Origin: Pseudomonadota bacterium
Lineage (GTDB): Bacteria > Bdellovibrionota > JAFGOL01
Assembly: GCA_026390535.1 (NCBI GenBank)
Contig: JAPLFT010000176.1
Coordinates: 1 to 6,352, forward strand
Direction of reading: 5' to 3'
Length of the DNA: 6,352 nucleotides
Part shown: positions 1 to 5,785 of the stretch, one piece after another
Position numbering within the stretch: position 1 is the stretch's first letter
Layout of the letters: every line of letters starts with the position of its first letter
Translations under genes and position numbers: made by a program
The notes under the pieces: generated by a model
Database searches by the model: none
Told to the model about the DNA's origin: nothing
What the model saw: the letters and a program-made list of their open reading frames with translations, nothing else

Positions 1-968
1 ATCGTTATGACAATATGATAGGCAAGAGTGCCGTAATGCAGGATCTTTACAATCTGCTGGATAAAATAAAACACAGCACCAGCACCGTATTGATACAGGG
101 AGATAACGGTACGGGAAAAGAACTTATAGCAAAAGCCATTCACTATAATTCACCCAGAAAAGATAAAGTGTTTGTTGTACAAAATTGTTCCGCATTTAAC
201 GATAACCTGCTTGAGTCAGAACTTTTCGGGCATGTTAAGGGTTCATTTACCGGAGCTGTAAAAGACAAAAAAGGTCTTTTTGAGATAGCAAACGGCGGAA
301 CATTTTTTCTTGATGAGATAGGAGATATGACGCTCTCTATGCAGGTAAAAATATTGAGAGTACTTCAGGAAGGAACTTTTATTCCTGTAGGTTCAACCGA
401 GCCGAGAAAAGTTGATGTAAGGATAATCGCCGCTACGAACAAAAATATAAAAGAGATGATCGCAAAGGGCAGTTTCAGGGAAGACCTCTACTACAGGATA
501 AACGTCATCAACATCGCTGTTCCCCCTTTAAGGGACAGAAAAGAGGATATCCTTTTGCTCGCGGAATATTTTATAGAGAAACATCACAAAGAGACCGGGC
601 TACCCAAAAAGAAATTATCAAAAAAACTTTTGGCCAAATTAATGGAACATGACTGGCCAGGTAATATAAGAGAACTTGAGAATGAGATAGAAAGGCTCAT
701 TGTACTTGCTGGGGATGACCCAATAATAGAGGCTGAATCACTTTCGGAGAGAATAACAACTGCCCCGTCGGACGGGAAAAAGATATCAAGATACAGCGGT
801 AAATTAAAGGATGCCATAGAGGCGTTAGAAAGGGATCTGATCTCCGAAGGTCTAAAGAATAACAACTGGAATAAATCCAAGTTAGCAAAGGCTCTGGGTA
901 TAAGCAGGGCCAGCCTTATATCCAAGGTTGAAAAATACGACCTGGATAAGAGAAAAACCCCGAGATAA
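1..968 (+). CDS. Sigma-54-dependent transcriptional activator (AAA+ and Fis-type HTH), 5'-partial
   Basis: Bacterial enhancer-binding protein that uses ATP hydrolysis to remodel RNA polymerase-sigma-54 closed complexes. The reading frame is open to the window edge (first full codon at 3), and the residues before the first Met (15) already fit the family's linker into the IGKS motif, so the Met is internal and the gene starts upstream. Numbering from that Met: Walker A GDNGTGKE at 29-36; sigma-54 contact loop GSFTGA at 76-81 (Ser replaces the usual Ala, a variant seen in working family members); Walker B GGTFFLDE at 94-101; sensor I AATN at 139-142; arginine-finger region FREDLYYRI at 154-162; the conserved LRDRKEDI at 172-179; sensor II WPGNIREL at 214-221; and a Fis-type helix-turn-helix in the last ~45 residues. 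All ATPase elements are intact. The N-terminal sensor or receiver domain is not visible, so the signal and targets are unknown. It converges on the next activator, with 54 bp between stops. Confidence 0.95.
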   Translation, partial: RYDNMIGKSAVMQDLYNLLDKIKHSTSTVLIQGDNGTGKELIAKAIHYNSPRKDKVFVVQNCSAFNDNLLESELFGHVKGSFTGAVKDKKGLFEIANGGTFFLDEIGDMTLSMQVKILRVLQEGTFIPVGSTEPRKVDVRIIAATNKNIKEMIAKGSFREDLYYRINVINIAVPPLRDRKEDILLLAEYFIEKHHKETGLPKKKLSKKLLAKLMEHDWPGNIRELENEIERLIVLAGDDPIIEAESLSERITTAPSDGKKISRYSGKLKDAIEALERDLISEGLKNNNWNKSKLAKALGISRASLISKVEKYDLDKRKTPR

Positions 969-978
969 ATACAGGATA

Positions 979-999
979 TAAAATTCCGGCTTTATTTTA
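979..999. repeat. Small A/T inverted repeat between the convergent activator genes
   Basis: TAAAAT (979-984) and ATTTTA (994-999) form a perfect 6-bp, A/T-only inverted repeat with a 9-nt loop. It lies in the 54-bp gap between the two convergent stop codons, where a terminator would be expected. It has no G/C pairs and no downstream T tract, so it does not qualify as an intrinsic terminator. Confidence 0.2.
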
Positions 1000-1022
1000 G
1001 TAATGACTGTAGTTTATTTATA

Positions 1023-2252
1023 TCAAAATTTTACAAGATTATACTCCTTGATCTTACTCAGCAACGTACTCCTGCATATGTTCAATTCCCTGCTTGTACT
1101 ACCTATATCCCATAAATTCTTTTGAAGTATCTTACTTATGTTCTCTTTTTCCGAATCCCTGATATCTAAAATCTCTGTCGGGTTATGAATATCCGAAAAA
1201 TTCCTGTCTGAAGAATTTTTGAGTGAGATGTGCTCAGGCTTGATTATTCTTGAACATTCTACATCCGTCAGATTCACCAGGGTTTTTGCCCTTTCCATAA
1301 CGTTTTTAAGTTCGCGTATATTACCCGGCCATTCATACTCAATAAACATCTTTTTAACATCATCGGATATTTTATATTCATCTCCCGTAAAAAATTCAGC
1401 AAGTTCAATGATATAATTTTTTTTGTTTTTGAGTTCCGGAAGATACACAACACATGATTCTATTCTGTAAAAAAGATCTTCCCGTATCTTTCCGCTTCTC
1501 AATAATTCCATCGGTGAGATATTAGAAGTAAATATAAATCTGGCTTTGTGTTGTTTTACAATGTCCGAACCGACAGCCTTTACTTCCCCCAGTTCAATGG
1601 CCCGCAGTAACATTGGCTGAACAGACATGGGAAGACTTCCTATTTCATCCAGCATGATGGTGCCTTTTCCGGCATTCATAAAAATTCCTTTGGATACCTG
1701 CATTGCATTTGTAAAGGCACCTTTTATGTTGCCAAAAAGTTCCATTTCTGCAATACCAGCGTCAAAAGAAGCGCAGTTAAAAGTAAGGAACGGTTCATGT
1801 CTTCTGGCACTGTTGTAATGGATATTCTTTGCAAGTATTTCCTTGCCGGTTCCCGTGTTGCCTATGATGAAAACAATATTATCATTTCTTGCATATGCAA
1901 GCCCGTCACTAAATGATGAATCAATATCCACTCCAGTCATATGAAAGCTTGAATCATATCCGGTGAAACCATCTATAAAAAACTCCTGATTCCTGAAAGT
2001 AAAGAACATAGGACATTCGGTATTGATGCTTTTTCTTTTTGCACCGGCGATAAAAATAAAATCATTATCATTTTCCGGTCTTATCAGGATCTTTGTTCCA
2101 CATGGTTTAAAAGACAAAACATGAGGACGATGCTCTCCAACTTCCAGTGTATAAAAACCATTTTCATTAAAATATATCCTTTCCTCGTTAAAAATATAAA
2201 ACCTCTTTCTCTTATTATTACTCCATGTCTGCACAAACGGGGGTATGTTCAT
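1023..2252 (-). CDS. Diverged sigma-54-type activator with unknown N-terminal domain and GAFTNA loop
   Basis: A 409-residue enhancer-binding-protein homologue. Numbering from the ATG at 2252: residues 1 to about 105 form a region rich in aromatic and beta-branched residues that I do not recognise as a receiver, GAF, PAS or clear FHA domain. The AAA+ domain follows: Walker A GNTGTGKE 131-138, contact loop GAFTNA 178-183, Walker B GTIMLDE 197-203, sensor I FTSN 241-244, Arg fingers R257 and R263 in IREDLFYRI, sensor II WPGNIREL 308-315. A Fis-like HTH occupies about 372-409. ATPase residues are kept, but several family signatures are degraded: GAFTGA reads GAFTNA, ELFGH reads ELFGN, LRxRxEDI reads LKNKKNYI, and the IGxS motif before Walker A is not recognisable. 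Start choice: an in-frame TTG at 2255 lies only 2 nt from the Shine-Dalgarno, so the ATG at 2252 (5 nt away) is preferred. A sigma-54 promoter lies just upstream. It may activate distinct promoters, act without sigma-54, or interfere with other activators. Confidence 0.92.
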   Translation of the reverse strand: MNIPPFVQTWSNNKRKRFYIFNEERIYFNENGFYTLEVGEHRPHVLSFKPCGTKILIRPENDNDFIFIAGAKRKSINTECPMFFTFRNQEFFIDGFTGYDSSFHMTGVDIDSSFSDGLAYARNDNIVFIIGNTGTGKEILAKNIHYNSARRHEPFLTFNCASFDAGIAEMELFGNIKGAFTNAMQVSKGIFMNAGKGTIMLDEIGSLPMSVQPMLLRAIELGEVKAVGSDIVKQHKARFIFTSNISPMELLRSGKIREDLFYRIESCVVYLPELKNKKNYIIELAEFFTGDEYKISDDVKKMFIEYEWPGNIRELKNVMERAKTLVNLTDVECSRIIKPEHISLKNSSDRNFSDIHNPTEILDIRDSEKENISKILQKNLWDIGSTSRELNICRSTLLSKIKEYNLVKF

Positions 2253-2257
2253 CAAGA

Positions 2258-2263
2258 CCTCCT
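2258..2263 (-). promoter_or_regulatory. Shine-Dalgarno deciding the start of the diverged activator
   Basis: On the minus strand AGGAGG is followed by TC, then TTG (2255-2253) and ATG (2252-2250) in the same frame. Spacing is 2 nt to TTG and 5 nt to ATG, so the ATG is the more plausible initiator; the proteins differ by one residue only. Confidence 0.8.
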
Positions 2264-2284
2264 AAGGATAACTTATTACTTTTA

Positions 2285-2300
2285 AGCAAGATCAATGCCA
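2285..2300 (-). promoter_or_regulatory. Sigma-54 (-24/-12) promoter for the diverged activator
   Basis: The minus strand reads TGGCATTGATCTTGCT. This matches the established sigma-54 consensus TGGCAC-N5-TTGC(A/T) at all but one position (T for C at the sixth), with the required GG-N10-GC spacing. Placing the GC at -13/-12 predicts a transcript start at about 2274, an A on the minus strand. That leaves a 22-nt leader containing the AGGAGG ribosome-binding site before the ATG at 2252. Sequence, spacing, orientation and distance agree, so I rate this as the strongest regulatory site in the window. A sigma-54 promoter needs an enhancer-binding protein, so the gene is itself under activator control. 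Confidence 0.82.
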
Positions 2301-2322
2301 GCTGAAAGGCTTACGCAGCAAG

Positions 2323-2368
2323 TGTGTCATTCCAGAAATGCTACAAATTATGATCCGTTTTCGACACA
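2323..2368. repeat. Inverted repeat TGTGTC-N34-GACACA, possible upstream activator site
   Basis: TGTGTC (2323-2328) and its exact reverse complement GACACA (2363-2368) flank 34 bp in the divergent intergenic region. Relative to the predicted sigma-54 transcript start at 2274 the arms lie at about -50 and -90, a range where enhancer-binding proteins can bind. The imperfect dyad CATTCCAGAAATG (2328-2340, five of six positions paired around a central A) overlaps the end of the first arm. Six-base arms can arise by chance in a region this size, so function is only inferred. Confidence 0.3.
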
Positions 2369-2374
2369 AACCAG

Positions 2375-2402
2375 TTGACTATTTTATTACTTCTAATAGT
2401 AA
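2375..2402 (+). promoter_or_regulatory. Weak candidate sigma-70 promoter for the dehydrogenase operon
   Basis: TTGACT (2375-2380) is a good -35 hexamer. Sixteen bases further on, TAGTAA (2397-2402) matches the -10 consensus at only three of six positions, and no extended -10 is present. It lies upstream of the Shine-Dalgarno at 2411, in the right direction. No plus-strand GG-N10-GC element was found between 2300 and 2425, so a sigma-54 promoter for this operon is not evident. The call rests mainly on the -35 and the location. Confidence 0.3.
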
Positions 2403-2410
2403 CTATGTCT

Positions 2411-2415
2411 GGAGG
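2411..2415 (+). promoter_or_regulatory. Shine-Dalgarno that sets the dehydrogenase start
   Basis: GGAGG lies 10 nt before the ATG at 2426. Earlier in-frame starts at TTG 2375 and ATG 2405 lie upstream of this site and have no Shine-Dalgarno of their own. An in-frame TTG at 2420 is 4 nt away and cannot be fully excluded. The residues after 2426 fit the known short N-terminus of the enzyme family, which favours the ATG. Confidence 0.7.
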
Positions 2416-2425
2416 ATTTTTGATC

Positions 2426-4051
2426 ATGAATAATAGTTTAGCCAAGATCCCTTTTCCCGAAAACGAGCCTGTTCTAAGCTACGCGCCGAATACTCCGGAA
2501 AGAAAAGCAATAACGGATGAATTAAAAAATCAGCTTTCCAGGATGGTGGATATACCTATCATAATCAATGGGGAAGAGATCAGGACAAACAATAAAGAGG
2601 AAATAAGATGTCCTCATGATCACGCAAAGATCCTGGGATATTATCATAAGGCCGGTAAAAAAGAGACTGATGCAGCCATAAAGGCCGCTCTTGAAGCAAG
2701 AAAAACCTGGTCCAAGATGAGCGGTATGGATAGGGCTTCCATATTCTTGAGAGCGGCGGAATTACTTTCTGGAAAATACAGATATGTGCTAAATGCGGCT
2801 ACCATGCTGGGGCAATCTAAAACTGTCATTCAGGCAGAAATAGATTCCGCATGTGAGTTGATAGATTTTTGGAGATTCAATCCTTACTACATGCAACAAA
2901 TCTACGCCGAGCAACCGGCAAGTTCTCCTGGCGTAAAGAACAGTATGGAGCACAGACCGCTTGAAGGTTTCGTCTTTGCTGTAACACCCTTTAATTTTAC
3001 TTCCATCGGTGGGAACCTTCCAACAGCTCCTGCAATGATGGGTAATGTTGTTCTATGGAAACCCGCTAGTACCAGTATACTAAGCTCATACTATATAATG
3101 AAAATCCTTATGGAGGCTGGACTTCCAAAAGGTGTAATAAACTTCATCCCCGGTAAGGGATCAGATATCGGGCAATCAGTATTTTCAAGCCCTGAACTGG
3201 CCGGCATCCATTTTACAGGCTCTACTCAGGTCTTTAAATCAATGTGGGAGACGGTAGGGAAAAATATATACAATTATAAATATTATCCAAGAATAGTCGG
3301 AGAAACCGGAGGAAAGGATTTTATATTTGTATATCGTGACGCAAATGTTGAAGAAGTCGTTACGGCTCTTATAAGAGGTGCTTTCGAGTATCAGGGTCAG
3401 AAATGTTCCGCGGCAAGCAGGGCCTATATACCTGATTCATTGTGGCCCGCAGTAAAGAAAAAACTTCTTGAAGACGTGGCAAAAATAAAAATTGGCGATG
3501 TAAATGATTTTTCAAATTTCATGGGTGCGGTGATAGATAAGAATTCTTTTAACAGTATCAAAACATATATAGAAATAGCAAAAGGTTCAAATGAAGCCAA
3601 AATTATTTGCGGTGGAGAATATAATGACAGCAAGGGTTATTTTATCCAACCTACTATAATAGAAGCCAGTAATCCAAAATTTAAGACGATGGAAGAAGAA
3701 ATATTTGGTCCTGTACTTACTATATATGTCTACCATGACAGTTCTTTAGAACAGACTCTTGATCTAGTCGATACCACCAGTCCTTACGCACTTACAGGTG
3801 CTGTGTTTTGCAAAGACAGGGATATGATAACAAAGATAGCAAGCAGACTGGAAAATGCTGCAGGCAATTTCTACATAAACGATAAACCAACTGGAGCAGT
3901 GGTGGGGCAACAGCCATTTGGAGGCGCAAGGGCAAGCGGCACCAATGATAAAGCCGGAAGTTATCTTAACCTTATAAGATGGGTAAGCCCAAGAACTATA
4001 AAAGAAACATTTATACCGGCAAGACAGTTTGATTATCCGTCTATGAAATAA
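2426..4051 (+). CDS. pruA: L-glutamate gamma-semialdehyde (delta-1-pyrroline-5-carboxylate) dehydrogenase
   Basis: NAD(P)-dependent aldehyde dehydrogenase that oxidises glutamate gamma-semialdehyde (open form of P5C) to glutamate, the second step of proline degradation; also fed by ornithine. The 541-residue protein aligns end to end, from memory, with the monofunctional ALDH4A1/P5CDH-1 type rather than the PutA C-terminal type. Shared signatures include NEPVLSYAPNTPER near the N-terminus, GQSKTVIQAEIDSA, and near the C-terminus VGQQPFGGARASGTNDKAG. Catalytic residues from the ATG at 2426: oxyanion-hole Asn190 in TPFNFTS, general base Glu293 in GETGGKD, nucleophile Cys327 in GQKCSA, cofactor Glu425 in EEIFGPV. 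All are intact, with no signal peptide, so it is cytoplasmic. No proline dehydrogenase is present in the window, so the substrate must come from an enzyme encoded elsewhere or from ornithine. It is followed after 4 nt by the methionine sulfoxide reductase gene, and is divergent from the sigma-54 activator. Confidence 0.95.
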   Translation: MNNSLAKIPFPENEPVLSYAPNTPERKAITDELKNQLSRMVDIPIIINGEEIRTNNKEEIRCPHDHAKILGYYHKAGKKETDAAIKAALEARKTWSKMSGMDRASIFLRAAELLSGKYRYVLNAATMLGQSKTVIQAEIDSACELIDFWRFNPYYMQQIYAEQPASSPGVKNSMEHRPLEGFVFAVTPFNFTSIGGNLPTAPAMMGNVVLWKPASTSILSSYYIMKILMEAGLPKGVINFIPGKGSDIGQSVFSSPELAGIHFTGSTQVFKSMWETVGKNIYNYKYYPRIVGETGGKDFIFVYRDANVEEVVTALIRGAFEYQGQKCSAASRAYIPDSLWPAVKKKLLEDVAKIKIGDVNDFSNFMGAVIDKNSFNSIKTYIEIAKGSNEAKIICGGEYNDSKGYFIQPTIIEASNPKFKTMEEEIFGPVLTIYVYHDSSLEQTLDLVDTTSPYALTGAVFCKDRDMITKIASRLENAAGNFYINDKPTGAVVGQQPFGGARASGTNDKAGSYLNLIRWVSPRTIKETFIPARQFDYPSMK

Positions 4052-4055
4052 AAAT

Positions 4056-4508
4056 ATGTCCGCTAAGTCAGAAAGATATAAAAGAGTTTGTGAACAGTTG
4101 GAAGAATTGTTCTTAAAGACCCAGGATCCCGTAAGCAGGATGGCCACCGCCGTATCTATCCTTCATAATAAGTTTGATCATTTCTATTGGACCGGTTTTT
4201 ACAGATTGGTTGACGATGAATTGGTAGTTGGTCCTTATCAGGGCCTTGTCGCATGCCTGCTTTTAAAAAAACATACCGGCGTATGCTGGACTGCCATAGA
4301 TAAAAATGAATCCATAATCGTTCCCGATGTTCATAAATTTTCCGGACACATTGCATGCGACAGCAATTCCAAATCAGAAATAGTAATTCCTGTCAGAGAT
4401 AAAAATGGAATAGTCACGGCAGTATTGGACGTAGACAGCACGGAACTGGATTCATTTGATAAAGACGATGAGATCGGTTTAACCAGTATAGCTCAATTGA
4501 TCTATTAA
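4056..4508 (+). CDS. msrC: Free methionine-(R)-sulfoxide reductase (GAF fold)
   Basis: Cytoplasmic 150-residue single GAF-domain enzyme that reduces free L-methionine-(R)-sulfoxide to methionine with thioredoxin-type reductants, as in the E. coli fRMsr (YebR/MsrC) family. The full family pattern is present: FYWTGFY at 43-49, GPYQGLVAC with Cys67, GVC with Cys77, DVHKFSGHIACD with Cys101, SEIVIP with Glu108, and VLDVDS with Asp125 and Asp127. These match the three redox cysteines (Cys84, 94 and 118 in E. coli) and the acidic substrate-binding residues. One oddity is Trp78 after Cys77, where the family usually has Gly (GVCG). The ATG lies 4 nt after the dehydrogenase stop with no visible Shine-Dalgarno, so translation is probably coupled to the upstream gene. 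The stop is only 2 nt from the convergent ftsZ stop. Confidence 0.92.
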   Translation: MSAKSERYKRVCEQLEELFLKTQDPVSRMATAVSILHNKFDHFYWTGFYRLVDDELVVGPYQGLVACLLLKKHTGVCWTAIDKNESIIVPDVHKFSGHIACDSNSKSEIVIPVRDKNGIVTAVLDVDSTELDSFDKDDEIGLTSIAQLIY

Positions 4509-4510
4509 TA

Positions 4511-5770
4511 TTATCCTGCTTTGTTCTGATTTCTCAGGTACGGCGGTATATCCAGATAATCTTCATCGGTATAATTATTTTTTTTATCTCTTCTGATACC
4601 GCCGTTCTTTCTTGCGGCAGCAACATCAAACAGATCATCTGTTTTCAAATCTTCCGTTTTTGTTGTCTCCGGTTTAGTAATCGTATGCTGCATTGGGATA
4701 TTCGGAACAGAGCTTTCTTCCACCACGGTTTTTGTACATTCAACCGATGTAAATACACTCGTTGAAGGTATTGGAGCGGTCTTTTTAATTGTTTCCAGCC
4801 TGTCGTCAATAAGGGAGCTAAAACCCGTAGCAACAACCGTCATCCGTATCTCATCTCCCATATCCTCGTCGGTAACAACGCCGAATTTTACCTCTGCATC
4901 TTCTCCTGCCGCATCGGTAACATAGGCAGCACCTTTCATAACATCTTCCATAGGCATATTGGGGCCTATAGTTATATTCAGAATAAGACCCGTTGCACCC
5001 TCTATCCTTATATTTCCAAGGAGAGGAGACGTCTTAGCGGCGTTTGCGGCTTTTCTGGCTTTGTCTTCTCCGGTACCGCTACCTATGCCAACAAGGGCAA
5101 CCCCCCTGTTGTTTTTCATTACCGATTTTATATCTGCAAAATCAAGATTTATATAACCGGATTTATTTATCAGATCAGAAATACCTCTTACCGCTTGTAA
5201 TAAAACCTCATCGACTTTTTTAAACGCATCAACAAAAGAGGTCTCTCTGCCGATTATGCTTCTTATTCTTTCATTAGGTATTGTTATCAATGTATCGACG
5301 TACTTTTTAATATCTTCAAGACCTGCTTCCGCCTGTTTTTGTCTTTTCTTTCCTTCAAAAAGAAATGGCTTTGTTACAACGCCCACGGTGAGAGCTCCAA
5401 GGTCTCTTGCTATTTTTGCGATGATGGGAGCCGCACCTGTGCCCGTACCTCCGCCCATTCCAGCAGTTATAAATATCATATCCGCACCGTCCAAAACCGC
5501 ACGGATCATTTCTTCGTCCTCAATAGCCGCGGCTCTTCCTATTTCCGGATTTCCTCCGGCTCCAAGACCTTTTGTAGTCCTTTCTCCAATCTGGATCTTA
5601 AACGGGGCCCTGCTTTTTTCCAGTGACTGTTTATCCGTATTGGCGACAACAAATTCAACACCGGTTAAACCGGATGATATCATCGTGCTAATGGCGTTTC
5701 CTCCGCCACCGCCGACACCTATTACTTTTATCCTTGCACCTATGGTTGCTCCGTTATCCAGTTCAAACAT
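4511..5770 (-). CDS. ftsZ: Cell division protein FtsZ
   Basis: Tubulin-like GTPase that polymerises at midcell into the Z ring and recruits the divisome. The 419-residue length is within the usual range. The N-terminal Gly-rich loop IGVGGGGGNA spans about 17-26, the tubulin signature GGGTGTG is at 106-112, and the T7 catalytic loop NLDFAD at 208-213 keeps Asn208, Asp210 and Asp213, needed for GTP hydrolysis across the filament interface. The folded core ends near VVATGF (312-317). A variable Thr/Lys/Asp-rich linker of about 86 residues follows, then the conserved C-terminal peptide DYLDIPPYLR at 404-413, which in other bacteria binds FtsA and other membrane tethers. The ATG is preceded by GGGGGA about 6 nt upstream. 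ftsA ends 15 nt before this start, so the two are almost certainly co-transcribed. There is no room for a terminator before the convergent msrC stop. Confidence 0.98.
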   Translation of the reverse strand: MFELDNGATIGARIKVIGVGGGGGNAISTMISSGLTGVEFVVANTDKQSLEKSRAPFKIQIGERTTKGLGAGGNPEIGRAAAIEDEEMIRAVLDGADMIFITAGMGGGTGTGAAPIIAKIARDLGALTVGVVTKPFLFEGKKRQKQAEAGLEDIKKYVDTLITIPNERIRSIIGRETSFVDAFKKVDEVLLQAVRGISDLINKSGYINLDFADIKSVMKNNRGVALVGIGSGTGEDKARKAANAAKTSPLLGNIRIEGATGLILNITIGPNMPMEDVMKGAAYVTDAAGEDAEVKFGVVTDEDMGDEIRMTVVATGFSSLIDDRLETIKKTAPIPSTSVFTSVECTKTVVEESSVPNIPMQHTITKPETTKTEDLKTDDLFDVAAARKNGGIRRDKKNNYTDEDYLDIPPYLRNQNKAG

Positions 5771-5785
5771 GTTGTATCCCCCATA

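Noticed and set aside
584..925. Minus-strand open frame of 113 codons inside the first activator
   Set aside because: It lies wholly opposite the conserved AAA+/HTH coding sequence and its translation shows no domain; it is a shadow frame.
965..1017. Longer inverted repeat ATAAATACAG ... CTGTAGTTTAT as a bidirectional terminator
   Set aside because: The stem has a bulge, is A/T-rich with a loop of over 30 nt, and has no T tract, so it does not resemble an intrinsic terminator.
2317..2336. A second sigma-54-like element on the minus strand (TGG ... TTGCT) upstream of the accepted promoter
   Set aside because: GG and GC are 12 bases apart rather than the required 10, and the fit at the -24 box is poor.
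2410..2425. TGGAGG ... TTGAT on the plus strand as a sigma-54 promoter for the dehydrogenase
   Set aside because: The -12 box lacks the GC and the spacing is wrong. GGAGG here serves as the Shine-Dalgarno for the ATG at 2426.
2375..2425. N-terminal extension of the dehydrogenase from TTG 2375, with a hydrophobic stretch that resembles a signal or membrane segment
   Set aside because: It would start upstream of the only Shine-Dalgarno, on a rare start codon. The stretch overlaps the candidate promoter, and the family is cytoplasmic with a start matching ATG 2426.
3764..4147. Minus-strand open frame spanning the dehydrogenase-msrC junction
   Set aside because: It is antisense to two well-supported genes, shows no family motif, and reflects their codons.
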